Part shown: in pieces, positions 9,647-22,063 of the stretch
How positions within the stretch are numbered: position 1 is the first letter of the stretch
How the letters are laid out: every line of letters begins with the position of its first letter
Source: Lepidurus packardi
Lineage: Eukaryota; Arthropoda; Branchiopoda; Notostraca; Triopsidae
Length of the DNA stretch: 64,000 bases
Reading direction: 5' to 3'
Assembly: GCA_023053545.1 (NCBI GenBank)
Contig: JAKZAN010000001.1
Span: forward strand, 8,824,565-8,888,564
Translations under genes and position numbers: made by a program
The notes under the pieces: model-generated
What the model saw: the letters and a program-made list of their open reading frames with translations, nothing else
Database searches by the model: none
Told to the model about the DNA's origin: nothing

Positions 9647-11969
9647 GTTTTTGGAGATTATATTCCAAACAGGCCGGACGAGAGATATCGCCATCTGTAT
9701 TCTAATTATAGAAAGTACTGGTAACGTGCGCTTGTTAACGAAATTTTGTTCATGGTAAGGAAGTAGAGCTAGAAGTGGCATTAACAAGTCATAATCGGTT
9801 TGATTATAAATTTCCTTATTTGATTATGTTTGATTATAAAATTCCTTTGATTATAAAATGCCCATTGAAGACATGTTTTTCCCTTTTTCTTTTCTCCGTT
9901 TGGTAGGTTACAGTAACGTTTGCTGTTGTAGTTTGGAAAGAGTTTCGATTTCGTGGGGATTTTCTTTTTACAACTTACCGTATGCCTTTGGTTTGTGATT
10001 AACTTGATAGCATGTTGTTTTTCGAGAGTCAATCTTTGTTTTTATTTTTCGATGTCTGGGTTTTTACTCAAGAAGGCCTTTTCACAACAGTGTTCTAACA
10101 TTGTAACATAGGCAACGGACACGGATGTTAGATTAGAAACCTGATATACTCTCAGACCTGTCCTATAAGGTCCCGTAAGCACTTACAACATGGGTGGTAC
10201 CCCGACAGTTTCGCATGATTCGCACAAATAAAAGTGAAACTTCAGACAAGCATTAAGGCTCTTCCTCCATTTTTCTACTAATTCTGATTTATCTTAGCTC
10301 ACACATTTTTAAAAAACAATTTTTTGACAAACTTATATGACTTCCTGCTACGATATATATGTCACGGGGATTCAAAGTTAGAAGATAGAGACACGATTTT
10401 TTCACTGGGCATCCCTGACAGCTCCTTGACGATTTAACAAACCGACCAATCGGAGAAAAAAAGTCATTTGGAAAGTATTGGCGTTCATACGTTCAATGCG
10501 TTCCTATTACGTTGTATGCGTTCATACAAGCAAGAGCTTCGAACACCGTCAACCTGGTTCAGGTGAAGTGTACTTTTACTCTAAGTACTGTCGTCGATTT
10601 GGGGTTGGAATTATGAGCACTACAAATGTAACTAAATTGCGTCAAAATGATCAAATTTCATGCTTGATTTATATTTTTCCTGTTAGCTGATCAGCAATAA
10701 CCTCAAAAAGGGTTCATTAACTTGTCCTGAACTCGCGTGTGTCGTATTTGCGTTTATGTACCCGATACCTAACTTATATAACAAATACGTACTTTGGTGT
10801 TTCTAGAGCGTAATTCTACTCGCCCGATCTAGGAAGTTCGGCGGGCTAACTTGGTATTTGCCACCTCTAATACATTGTAGAAGGGTAACGCAGGAATTTT
10901 AACGAGCAAGTATTGCCATGTTTCCGTGGAAACCTTTAATCACACACAGGCTTCAAAATAGCGAAGATACTTCATCTTCGTCGTGCTGTTCGATATGATG
11001 TTCAAGGAGAAAAAAGGCCTCTCACCCCAGCTCTAGAAACCATAGATAAGTCATCCAATCAGCACTTGTTACGGAGGAAAAAGCAGCATGCCGTCTTACG
11101 TCTGAGCTTTGAAGCCTGTGCTATGGATACCAACAACTTTGGACGCATCTCAAACCTCCTCGGTCTTTCTCCGGCACGTGGAAAGCAACGTGATGTTTGA
11201 CTTCGCTTTGAAGTTGTAGGTAATATATAAAGACTCATCGGTATCACCTTGCCAGCATTGCTCTTCCAACCCACGTTTCCGTCTCTACACCTGAGCATGA
11301 CTCGGATAGGTAAGCTCACATGTAGTACCTTCTGCCATGTCATGTCCGGTGTCTGGTTGATGTCTTTTAAAGCTAATTGAGAAGATAGTGTTTGGGTTGC
11401 TATAGTGCCTATCAAGTACGGCATTGTAAGTGTACATAGTAATGAAAATTATTGCATTCACTTGCCTGACTCGTCGCGTGTTGGGCTTACGGTTTCTTAA
11501 TAATCACCCCCATTAGCATAGAGCAAGCGACAGAACTGGGTGGGTCTGCCGTCATTCCATTTACGTAAAGTGCTCAACGTTATAACAGTTGTCTAGTGAG
11601 CAGTTTTTATTAGATTACTGCATTACGTAACATTCTTTCTCAAATCTTGGTTCTTAAAACGTTCTTCGTCTAAACCTTCCAAGGTCTTAAACTCCATACA
11701 ATTAATTATACGAACGAGTTCATAGGTACGTTTTTATGTATCGTTAAAAACTTAAGAATCTGAAGAAAGTCTGTTGAACTGTTTGATTTAGTACTTTTGA
11801 CTAGTACATTTGATTGTTTCCTTTTTAACTTTTCTTTCGAATTTAGTTTTCCAATAAAACGTATTGGCTTGTGTGTTTGCTTAGGTTGTGTGTGAACATT
11901 ACGCTTGTCACTAGAGCCGTGGCCCCATTTTCACATCTGAAAAAAAAAAAGTAGCCAACCCATAGCTCA
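9647..11969. other. Intergenic region upstream of TRPA1
   Basis: No supported gene. The longest frame (121 codons, minus, 11059-11424) shows no domain, splice structure or recognisable family. The last few hundred bases before 11970 should contain the TRPA1 promoter, but no TATA box could be assigned. Confidence 0.35.
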
Positions 11970-14900
11970 ATGCCTTCAAGCTATAGCGGTTTGCTGTGTG
12001 CTGTAAGCAAGTGGGTGGGTCTCCAGTCCGATCCTTCCCGTCTGCCAGATACAGCTGTGAAGGTCAAGAGTTACAGTAATAACGCCGGCGCTGCTGAGGA
12101 AAAGCCTTGTTTGGATAAAGGGCAGGTACAAGCTATACTTCTTCGTCATTGTCGTAGTCCTTCTTCTCCGTTCGCTTAATAAATATTTGATCTCTTCTTA
12201 AAGAAACTCAAGTTTTTAAGTGCGTTTTGAGTAACTCAAGATTTCTCTTGTTAGACCATGGCAGATAAACCTGACAAAGTGGAGAAGACACGCAATTGGA
12301 GAATTCGTATGATGGTGATACAAGCATTCCAAAGGATCCCAAGTCGAATCCAACCGCTAAAGCGGACTTTCGCGGAAGATCTTTTACCCGAGATCGTCGT
12401 TGTCACCGATGTCTGTCATATGCGAGACAGCCCCTATCGCATTTTTAAGGTTCGATCACAAGTTCTTATTTTTTTATGGATCGCATGTTCATTTTCCCCT
12501 CTGTAAATTGTACTTGCAATATGCATTGCAAGCAGTAATATTCTTGCTGGTATCTTTTAAATTAATGGGGAAGATTAAAGTTTTTTTTTAATACGAATCG
12601 CATGTTTGTTTTTCTCCTGTAATTCGTGCGTGCGGTTCTCTTTACTGCCGTAAGTAGCAATTGATGGAGAGGAATTACTTTATGCGAGCTTTTCTTTTTC
12701 AAGCTTGTTATTTTCTTTTTCGAGTTTTTCTTTTTCAAGCTTGTTATTTTGGACAGAAAAACGAATAGTGTTTTTTTAAGATTTCCAATCTTAAGTATGC
12801 CCGGTCCTTCTGTATTTCAGGCGGCGGAGGCTGGGCATGTGGACGAAGTAGCAAGATTGATCACTTCCCAACCTGATCGACTGTCTTTACGGAACGTTCA
12901 CGGCAAGACTGTGCTTCATGAAGCTGCTGCTAAAAATCAAACCGCTGTGGTTCAATATCTTGTGCAAGCGGGAGCTGGTAAGTTACAACCTTCCAATATT
13001 ATGTTTTCTTCCTTTTCCTCTCAGAGAATATCCTGATTCTTGATGTGAAAGAGCAGTAATCACAAAGCGGGAAAGCAACAATAATATCATTGCAACCTCC
13101 ATAGCCATCACGGGCTCATTTCGTATATTGTTGTTTCTTAGAGATATTAGACGAAAAAAAAATAAATAGAGAGAAAATCATTGAATTTTTTTAACATAGT
13201 TTCGTCTTGCTTTCAGATTTGAACTCTCAGGATGGAGCAGGCAATACTGCCTTACATTTTGCTGTGGAGAATGACGCCGTGGACTCAGTTGACGTCTTAG
13301 TTCAGAGGTAAGCAACTTTGTTAGTTTGCCTTTCATCACTTCTTCTTTTTTTTAAATCAAATGATGCTCCATTGTGGAAGTTCATACTTGTTTCCCCTGT
13401 TATCCTTTTTCTTTTTTTCTGAATAGTGGGGCCGGTACGGGTATCCTGAATGATCGTCATCAAGCGCCTATTCATTTAGCCACCGAACTGAACAAAGTTT
13501 CCGTACTAAAAGTGCTCGTTTCCCACTACAAACAAGTTGACATCCTCCAAAGAGGCGATTTGGGTCGTACAGCCCTGCATTTGGCAGCTATTCATGATCT
13601 CGCCGATTGCGCTAAGATTTTAGTAAGTAATTTCTTCAGTTATTTTTTATATGGCGTAGGCGGTTTCTGCCACTAATCTCATCAGGATATTTTTTTGGAG
13701 GGTACCTTATATTCTCCCTTTTAATATTCTCCACTACATTTGGTAGCTTGTGTACTATTTCTTCGAAAACTATAGTTTGTTTTAGAAATCCTTTGTGCTG
13801 CGTGGGATGAGGTTTAGTCGAACTGTTTTGTCGTATTATTCAGGAAGGAAGCTATCTGGTAGGTAAAGCAGAAATTTGTGTAAAGTTTGAGTCCGCGGAG
13901 AGATGCTTTGTTGGATTCGATGAGAAGGTTGATACCTGAGCAATGTCAATTGGTCCTAATTAATCTGTGTTTGTTTAACAGATCAGTGAGTTACATGCCC
14001 TTCCCAAACAGGCATGCGACAGTGGTTACCATATTATCCATGAAGCTGCGAGACATGCAGCTTCCAATACTATGGAAGTACTTCTAGAATGGAGCGATTC
14101 GGCAGGAATTTCCAGAGCGGAGATAATGAGCTTTTATGACGCGGAGGGCAACGTACCCTTACATTCCGCTGTTCATAGTGGAGATATCAAAGTATACATG
14201 TACCCAGCATTTACCTGTGCTTTGACAAGTGTGGGTTTTGTTAGGCAGTGGAAATTTGCTTACGGGCAGGAGCTCGAATATCAACCCAACAGCATGATTT
14301 ATCTACCCCAGTACACTTGGCAGCGTCACAAGGGGCCTTGCATTTAGTGAGACTTATGTTTCGTCTACAACCGGAAGAACGAGCCACGTGCTTGGCGGTT
14401 GCTGATGCTCAGAAAATGACGCCATTGCATTGCTCGGCCATGTTCAATCACAGCGACGTTGTCCAGTTTTTACATACTGAAGTAAAAGTTTCTTTTTATT
14501 CTTAAGATCACCTTTTATTCTTAAAAATGTTTCTAATATAATAACGTATCCCTTTTGGATTGGTTTAAGGGGGCTGATTTGGAAGCTAGAGACCGAGAAA
14601 ACCGTACTCCTTTGTTGTTAGCGGCTTCTCGGGGTGCCTGGCGGACAGTTCATGTACTGTTAACTTTGAAAGCTAGTACCTTGGTCAAGGATCAAAGTGG
14701 GCGCAATGTTTTACATCTGATTGTCCTTAGTGGTGGCGGTTTGGAAGAGTTTACGCAAGACATTTCCGAAATGGTGATGCTTAGTGTTTATTCTAACGGA
14801 TTTGTGCAGCTTGCTTGGTTGATCTTTTGAGTTTATTTTTGTAACTACCCAGATTTCTGCCCAGATGTCGGCCTTGTTGGACGAACGCGACAAAGCAGGC

Positions 14901-17900
14901 TGCACGCCGCTACATTATGCGTGTCGGTATGGCAATGTGCGAAGTTTGAAAGGGTTACTGGGACTTGGAGCTTCCGTTTCGTTGAAGAACTATCAGCACG
15001 AGAACCCTCTTCATTTTGCGGCCAGGTATACAATCAAAAGACCTTTCCACAGTTCACACTTCATATTTCGGCGTTATCATACTTTGACGTTGTAACGTTT
15101 GAGTTATTACGTCCGCTAATTTTTTTTTTTAACTTTACAGGTATGGACGGTTCCAGACTGTTCGTCAGTTATTGGATTCTGAAAAGGGTCAGTCAATAAT
15201 TAATGAGAGTGATGGGCACGGCTTGACTCCTTTGCATATTGCAGCACAACAAGGTAAACTCTACTTTGATCGCCTTGAATTCAATTTAAGTTTACTTTAT
15301 TGGCAAACTTTCAGGGCACGCCAAGGTAGTGCAATTGCTTCTAAACAGGGGAGCACTTCTTCACCGTGATCACTTGGGTCGTACATCTTTGCACTTGTGT
15401 TCAATGATGGGACATACGGAAACTCTTGATTTGCTCTTAACCGTACATGCCCATTTGCTCAACCAGAAAGATAAAGAAGGTGTAAGTACTTGTATTACTA
15501 TTTCATAATCAAGAAAATCAAAAGTTATAATAATGATAATGATAATAATGACTCTAATAATAATACATTATTACGTATTTAGAATACCGCGTTGCATTTA
15601 GCTACAATTGAGAATAAGCCGGCGACGATTTCCCTGCTATTGTCCATGAATTGCGCCCTCATTGCCAATAATAAGGGACTTTATGCGATTGATAACGCCA
15701 TCCATTACAAACACTACGAAGCCGCTTTGGCTCTTGCCACACATGAGGACAGGTGTAAAATCATTTCTTTCTCTTTTTTTCTTTTGTCGACTTAAAGAGT
15801 CTAAAATTTCGTGCTTTTTACCTTTATAGGGGAGATGAAATTCTTGGGAACCGTTCGGAGCGTACTCCGTGTGTTATAATCAGCTTAATTAGTACGCTAC
15901 CCCAAGTAGCTGAGGCTGTACTTAACCGTTCTATCATCCGCGCAACTTGCAAGAAAGAGTCTAAGTTTTACTACGTAATAATTTAACCTTGTTGTCTCTT
16001 ATGTTTCGGCATCTCTAGCCCAGCTTGTTACTTTCTAATTAGACGCAATATTCATTCCGGTACCTGCAAATGTCTCCGGATCGCCTGGATATGTATCGGA
16101 AACTACACAATGATCCTAATTGGAAACCTGAACCTCTGTGCGCCATGAATGTTAGTATTTTTCACCCGTTTTTCTTTTTTAAGTTTCAATCCAAAACATC
16201 AGTTTCGCAACCTGGTTTACATTCGTTGATAAATTTAGCTTAAATGGGTGTAATTTTTATTTAGATCTATTGTAAAATTTTTTAAAGTTTGCTCATTTTA
16301 ATTTGAAGAGCCTAAATTAAATTCATAATTTAATTTTTCTTTTAATAACATAGGCCATGGTAGAACATGGTAGAGTTGAATTACTGTCCCATCCACTCTG
16401 CCAGAAATTCCTGGAATTCAAGTGGCACTCGTATGGCATGTATTTCCATGTGGCCAATCTCGTCTTCTACTTGTTCTTCCTGGCTTCCATTACCGTCTTT
16501 TCGTCGGATGTCATGATGACCCCTCTTATTTCAGAATTTTTCCAAAGTACACTTGAAGCGAACAAGACTGCACGTTATGTTGTCCCCGGGCGTCGCGATC
16601 TGGGAAGATTGAACCAAGAAGTCTACAACGCACCCTTAACTTACGTCTGCGGCATTTCTATCATCGTTTTTATCCTTATAAGCGTGGTGCGCGAGTCTTG
16701 CCATTTAGTCCGTCAACGTGCCCGGTATTTTACGGATTTCTCCAATGTGGTCAGCTGGGTGCTGTATTTCTCGTCTACCGTCATGGTCTCTCCTGTCTTC
16801 TGCGGCACTTTTTCGCCCATCAATTACTCCGCAGCTGCAATCGCTACTTTTCTCTGTTGGTTTAATCTACTTGTCTACTTACAAAGGTAATGTACCTATA
16901 CAAGCCAATATCTATAACTTACAAAAAGTCGCATGTTTCAAGGGTACTTTAGAATAGACTAACAATGAAATATATTTGAAGGTTTGACCGCGTGGGGATT
17001 TACGTAGTGATGTTTTTGGAAATTCTCAAAACGCTGCTACGTGTCCTAATGGTGTTTTCGATTCTCATCATTGCATTCGGACTTGCGTTTTACATTTTGC
17101 TCGCGGATGTAGGTCTTTTTTATTTATTTAAATTTTTGTTTTGATAACAATCGGTTTGTTTATACCAGGAAAATCATGTTTCGTTTCAACACATTCCAAT
17201 GGCACTAGTGCGCACATTTACGATGATGCTGGGCGAGATGGATTTCGTGGGAACGTTTGTCAGACCCCTATACGGAGAACATGGAGGCGGCTCAGTCCCT
17301 ACGTTAGAACTGCCTCGCACTTCGTTTTTTATTCTCTGCGTGTTCATGGTTCTTATGCCCATCCTGCTCATGAACTTACTCATCGGTTTGGCTGTGGGTG
17401 ACATCGAAGCTGTACGTAGGAATGCGCAGCTCAAGCGTTTGGCCATGCAGGTACTTTTTATCCCACTTAAGGCTCCCGTATACCTTAGCTTATTGATGCG
17501 AAACAATCACAGATGGCACTGATATTTGTTATGTTTTGTCGAAGCCTTGCATAAGAAAGTAAAAAAAGACATAGATAGCTAATTGCCGGCAAAGTTTATA
17601 TGCTTGTTTTGATTCTAAAAATGTACAACTTGTCACCACAATTTGTTGTAGCAGCACAATATCCCAAATCAAGTCGTCGAACTTTCGGAACAGATTTCTC
17701 GAAAAGGGCCCGTCAGATTTGAAAGCAATTAAAACAAAGTTTTTTTTTTTTAGCAGCAGTGCATATCCAAATGACATATTTTTATGCAACGTATTTCTCA
17801 TAGTTGCAAAATTCATTTGCATATTGGAAATTTATTACTCATTGGAAACAAATCTACATTGGTTGTGCACTACCTGTTAGCAAGCTTAAGATTACTTTAA

Positions 17901-18633
17901 AAGAATCTTATTGGTTTTCTCAAAAAGTTGTACCGAAATTCCCCATTCCCATAACATATACCGAACTAATGTATACGGGAGCCAACATCCACCAACATGA
18001 GCCAATGGCAACAACAAATTGTCCCATTTCTCTTTTATTTTCATTCGATTTTTTTTCAGGTTGAGATGCATACCGATTTGGAAAGGCGGTTACCCCAATT
18101 TATTTTAAAGCGAGTTGACCGCATGGAACTGGTGGAATACCCCAATACTTGCACTGGCGCGAAAAAGAACTCTATTATTTGCTTTCTAAAATACTTGCTC
18201 CAGACACCTTTCACCGATTATGGTATTCATGGATACTATTTAAAAATAAAAGTAAATCACGAGGCATGTTTAGGGGAAGATGGTGACGGACCTGTGGAAA
18301 CTAGTTCGGAAGATAGTTTGTTTGAAGAGATGCACATTCAGAAGCGCAAATTGGAGGAGATTGGTAAAAACGTAGAAGCCCAGAGTCAACTCCTAAGACT
18401 AATTATACAAGTACGTGTAATTTTTCGCCTGGCTTTTCCGTATCTTTATGGCTTAACTGTTGGTCCCCATATAGAAAATGGAAATCAAGACTGAAGCGGA
18501 TGAAGTGGATGAAGGAGTTCGGAGTGAGGATTTCAGTGCTATGGCTCTCGCTAATCGCTGGTCATCGCCTCGTGCGAACCGTCCCGTACGACGTTTTTCA
18601 AATTTGGTGTCGCGTCATTCTTCCGCCTATTAG
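11970..18633 (+). CDS. TrpA1: Transient receptor potential channel A1 (ankyrin TRP)
   Basis: A non-selective cation channel of the plasma membrane, used in arthropods for noxious heat and irritant sensing. The 19-exon model gives about 1253 aa, the usual family length: 11970-12125, 12255-12449, 12821-12977, 13217-13307, 13427-13622, 13982-14191, 14245-14481, 14570-14773, 14865-15025, 15141-15253, 15315-15481, 15583-15752, 15830-15974, 16043-16150, 16354-16886, 16982-17108, 17169-17450, 18060-18410, 18475-18633. All introns are GT-AG and all phases agree. Residues about 118-700 are serial ankyrin repeats (e.g. GKTVLHEAAAKN, GCTPLHYACRYGN, GLTPLHIAAQQGH, NTALHLATIENKP). Six membrane segments lie near 801-820, 863-883, 899-919, 928-947, 967-987 and 1042-1064. 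The pore-filter motif MMLGEMDF is at about 1009-1016, and NLLIGLAVGDIEAVRR follows S6. The C-terminus is cytosolic and charged. The intron at 17451-18059 is enlarged by a MITE. Confidence 0.95.
12255..12449 (+). other. TrpA1: TRPA1 exon 2 with an alternative internal start
   Basis: ATG at 12258 (ACCATGG, excellent context) begins MADKPDKVEK three bases after an acceptor. The preceding open exon 11970-12125 splices to it exactly in frame (phase 0, donor CAG|GTACAA) and would add 53 residues. Either start could be used. If an upstream exon is non-coding, the short form starts here. Insect TrpA1 genes are known to use alternative N-termini, which alter heat sensitivity. Exon 9 likewise has two in-frame acceptors 12 nt apart (exon start 14853 or 14865), changing the protein by four residues. 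Confidence 0.5.
17471..17983 (+). mobile_element. TTAA-flanked MITE (piggyBac-like), copy A, inside a TRPA1 intron
   Basis: Starts GGCTCCCGTATACCTTAGC right after TTAA (17467-17470) and ends with the inverted GTATACGGGAGCC; the right-hand TTAA has decayed to AACA. Internal sequence matches copies B and C in the window (e.g. GGCACTGAT, ACAACTTGTCACCACA, AGCAGCACAATATCCCA). It lies in the 609-bp intron 17451-18059, while most neighbouring introns are 50-150 bp, so the insertion explains the size. There is no transposase. TTAA target sites are the signature of piggyBac transposition. Confidence 0.7.
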
Positions 18634-18784
18634 ATGTTTTTTTAACTGATTTTTGTCGTATCTGTATTTAAAAAGATATGAATTTGTGCTTGTCTCGGAA
18701 TTGATATTCAGCTTTATTGAAAGTGAAGTGTCAAATTAAAAAAAGTCTAGTAAGAAAGTAGTTTTGAAATGGTTTACTGTCCAA

Positions 18785-18790
18785 TTTATT
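18785..18790 (-). promoter_or_regulatory. TBCEL polyadenylation signal (AATAAA on the minus strand)
   Basis: TTTATT on the plus strand, 227 nt past the TBCEL stop. A second candidate is at 18713-18718. Confidence 0.45.
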
Positions 18791-18819
18791 GTATTTTTGT
18801 TTATATACAAGCGACACTA

Positions 18820-18825
18820 AATAAA
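18820..18825 (+). promoter_or_regulatory. TRPA1 polyadenylation signal AATAAA
   Basis: The first canonical AATAAA on the plus strand after the TRPA1 stop, about 190 nt downstream. It lies beyond the candidate signals of the opposing gene TBCEL, so the two 3' UTRs may overlap. Confidence 0.5.
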
Positions 18826-19016
18826 TCGTGAACTAATTCTGAAAATATGGCCCAGAAGTTGTACGTGAAAACCGGAAACCGCTTTCTGAATGTACTGTAC
18901 TAAGGTAAAGCTAAGAAAGACTAGTCTGATAGAAAGCTTGCAAAAACGACAGCAAAGTGCCGATGACGAAAAAAGTTGGGGATAATAACTAACTGTTGAA
19001 TTTTTCCTAAATCTTT

Positions 19017-20709
19017 TTAGCTTTTTGCGTCAACGATGAACTCGTCACCATCGTTAATATTGTAACTGTACAACTTCTTATTGGGATACCTCATTTCTTC
19101 AGGTCCGAAGCCGCCTTTCATGCCCTGGTCAACGTAAAATAAGCGCATTCTCGACAATGGCAAACCAGACACTTCTCTTAACTGCGTCTTTAGCTCACCC
19201 ACTGTTTGGTAAACGGTAATTCGTCGCTGAACTTGCAATTCTCTCCACCGAATAAGAACCAACACTTCCGTTTTGGGTTTGAGATCCAGTTCAACCAAGG
19301 GAAAAAGTGGGCCATGAGTTTCTAATAATTCGCCATATCTAAGGCAACCAGAGAAAGTATTAAAAGATAGCACAACTCAAAGGATAATTATAAGAACTGC
19401 AAGCCAAGTTTCTTTTTACTTTCATTTACCTGGTTGGTTTTGGCCTATCTGGCTTGGAATCATAGTAGCGAATGAAGGCTCGCTCAGACTCCTCCTTCTC
19501 TTTGGCCGAAATAAGTCCCCCGTTGAGCTTGGCAATTTTGGGCAAACGAGCTATGGTAAATTGTCTCTTCTCGTGTTGTGTATAGCCCTGTGCCGATCGA
19601 TTACAAAGAACATAAAACAAAAATAACACAAAAAGTTAATAAATATTAAACGATTTTATATACAAGTGACATTTTAAGCGGATATAATTACGTTAAATAA
19701 AGGACAGGTCAGGAGCCTTAATTCTTGTAAGGCAGGCCAGGCATTCAGCGAGTCGATTTCTTCCCAACTTTCAATATGGCAATTACTGATACACAGGTTC
19801 TTCAAATGCGTGAAAATTTGCAATTTTTCTTGTTTCGCTAAAGGAGACCTGGAATGGTACTCCATGTAAGAGACCGAATGAATAGGGGAACTTAAAACGA
19901 CAAGCGAAGAACTGGCTTCTGATTGTGACACCTGGATGTGGTGTTTTTCGAGTTTGAGGCGAGCTGCATCTTCCTGGCTTAGAAGTAAGGTCCACAGCGG
20001 ACAGTCTACCAAATACAAATGCTTGAGTTTGGGGAATAAGAGATCCAGAAAACGTAAATCATCCCCATGTTCCACACAATTGCTATTAAAATAAAGCGTG
20101 CGAAGGTTTGTATGGGGTTGAACCCAAGCTGGGAGGTTTCTCTCACATGTCAAGTCGTTAAGACTGAGATGCAGTTCTTTCAAACTAAATACAATATTAC
20201 AAACCCTTGGAGAAATATAACTAAGATCTACTTGGATGCTAGCTGCAGCAGAGAAAAAACGTTTTGCCATCGTATCTGTGTGCTGTTCAAAACTAACTGG
20301 GTCAAAGAATCAAGTCTTATATCTGGCACTGGAGTTGAAGAACTCAGATTGTTAAAGCTCAGGTTCAGAAAGCTTAAATTTTGCACCTGACGAATTACTT
20401 TGAACACCTGAAAGTGAAAACAATCCAAAAATAACTTGATGAAACAAAGATTCAGCATTAATGAGAATAACTTACTTCGTCCCAGCTGTTGAGCAAATTA
20501 TGAGCCAAATCCAATTCGCGAACCTGACCACATTTTTCGAGGATATCTTGCTCATTGCCAGCTTCGTCAATGTTGCAATTTTCCAAAACCAAAACGCTAG
20601 GGAGACGCTTTCTAGGACTGGATTTGGGTACACATATGATAAACTCCAAGGACTCTTCATCTTCTGTGTTATTGTACTTCTCGTCTATGGCCTCGACTAA
20701 AGTTGGCAT
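19017..20709 (-). CDS. Tbcel: Tubulin-specific chaperone cofactor E-like protein (TBCEL)
   Basis: A five-exon minus-strand model gives 460 aa: 20709-20476, 20407-20232, 20184-19692, 19587-19430, 19338-19017. All introns are GT-AG with matching phases. Residues about 40-330 hold leucine-rich repeats (VRELDLAHNLLNSWDE, LSFLNLSFNNL, LKELHLSLNDLTCE, LYLVDCPLW, LKNLCISNCHIESWEEIDSL). Then come the conserved FTIARLPKIAKLNGG and SERAFIRYY motifs. The last ~100 residues are a ubiquitin-like domain (TVGELKTQLREVSGLPL, GPEEMRYPNKKLYSY). The CAP-Gly domain of true cofactor E is absent, and the order LRR plus UBL is that of TBCEL, which promotes tubulin degradation and microtubule turnover in the cytoplasm. 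The start at 20709 is the first in-frame ATG, directly after a likely acceptor (CAATAAAG), so a 5' UTR intron is possible. It is convergent with TRPA1. Confidence 0.92.
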
Positions 20710-21111
20710 CTTTATTGAAAAAAAAATAAGACAGACATGCGAATTTAATAAAAAATAAATAGTTATTTCTTTTGCAAAACAAAAGCACATCCTGACCGTG
20801 ATTTGCGACGAATCCAATGCCTGAATTCAAACAATCCGTTGTTCGCCTTGGACATTCAGGATTACCAAGTGCAAAGTTCGTGTTATCTCTATCGTTTAAC
20901 CCACAATGACCAAGCGTCAACGGTATCACGTCTATGCGTTCACTTTCTTTGTTAGCTTTTGTGTCTTAACGCGCATTTCACGTTGCTCAAGGCTGATAAC
21001 AAAACAAAAGAAGCTCCTCTGACGTATTTTCGCCCCACCCACAAACAAAGACGCTCATTGGCTGTCATATTTATCTATTTTAAGCGCTCGATTCAAACGA
21101 GGAAGACTCAC
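20710..21111 (-). promoter_or_regulatory. TBCEL upstream/promoter region
   Basis: This 400-bp gap between the TBCEL start and a transposon holds a CCAAT box in minus orientation (ATTGG at about 21057) and a CACCC-type element (CCCCACCCAC at about 21035). No TATA box is evident. The promoter role is inferred from position. Confidence 0.3.
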
Positions 21112-22028
21112 CCTTATACCTAGGCTAGACGGGACACGTTAATGGTCGTCAATTCCGAGTTAACCCTTCTACCTGAGTTAAAGGCACTTAAGTGAATCGT
21201 CTAGAAAAAGAAATTAAGGTTAACGACCCTCAATTGAACTCTGATGGGTATTGTCTAATGCCCATGAAAGTCCCGCCTAGATAATTTAAAGACCGTTAAG
21301 TTAGGACTAGGATGACAAATAAGCATTTTTCGTCACTTCACAAAATGTTTTGCTCATATAGATATAGAAGTAACCAATACGGATAAAACCGGAATCGATC
21401 TTTTCATAACCGTCGCTTCTTTTTTAGACTAGGCCTTAACCGGTCGCAAATACACGTAAATAATGTTCTGGAAACGCGAAAGTTGTGTTGGAACCTAGCT
21501 TCTGTCATTGTTGCACTATGTGGATCCACCACAGAAGACATGGGGTATTCCGGCCTAGCTAATCTTCCACACAAGATTAGCAGCTGAACCAAAAGGAATA
21601 CTTTCGCCAGAAAACTTGTAAAAAAACAACAACAAATTCATTTGCCATATGTGAATACGGAAAAATTTAAGACTTTCTGGCGATAATGTGTTTAACTATA
21701 TGAAGGTACTATACCTACTAAGGATTGGTGAGGTTTAAGCTTGGTAAATCATCGGAAATAGTCTACTTTCCAAAAATTAACACGGATGTGAAACGTCCAT
21801 CCTTTGCCGTTGCAAACTACTTTCTGATAGGAAAGCGACAGGGAAAAGACTTTAGCCGAAACGTGTTTAAATATGTGAATGTGTAGCCTGAAGCATAGGC
21901 TTAAGCTTAATTAAAATGAACTTTCCGTTTGTCGTCTGGGTACCTATCAAATATTCCCCGTTTTGAAACTAGTTGAGACCCCTTACCAAGTTAACTGGGT
22001 TAGCGTCCCGTCTAGCCTAGGTATAAGG
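21112..22028 (-). mobile_element. Harbinger-like DNA transposon, degenerate
   Basis: The ends are a perfect 24-bp inverted repeat (21112-21135 and 22005-22028) containing CCTAGGCTAGACGGGAC. On the minus strand 21592-21404 encodes 62 residues including ARFQHNFRVSRTLFTCICDR followed by LRP and a lysine-rich run. That resembles the N-terminal part of Harbinger/HARBI1-type transposases, where a 'F+...FR+SR..F..I...L+P.L' segment precedes the catalytic core. No DDE core is found in the remaining ~900 bp, so the element is internally deleted or decayed. The target duplication is ambiguous because the ends read TTATA...TATAA. It lies between TBCEL and the secreted-protein gene. Confidence 0.6.
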
Positions 22029-22057
22029 ATCACACAACAGGTGCATTATTGACTTAT

Positions 22058-22063
22058 TTTATT
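22058..22063 (-). promoter_or_regulatory. Polyadenylation signal for the secreted-protein gene
   Basis: TTTATT on the plus strand (AATAAA on the minus strand), 215 nt after the stop codon at 22278. Confidence 0.45.

Noticed and set aside
11059-11424. 121-codon minus-strand frame upstream of TRPA1
   Set aside because: No domain, no splice partners and no repeat relationship that I recognise; its length is within chance for this base composition.
16718-17506. Overlapping frames on both strands over the TRPA1 membrane exons
   Set aside because: Shadows of the TRPA1 coding exons in other frames.
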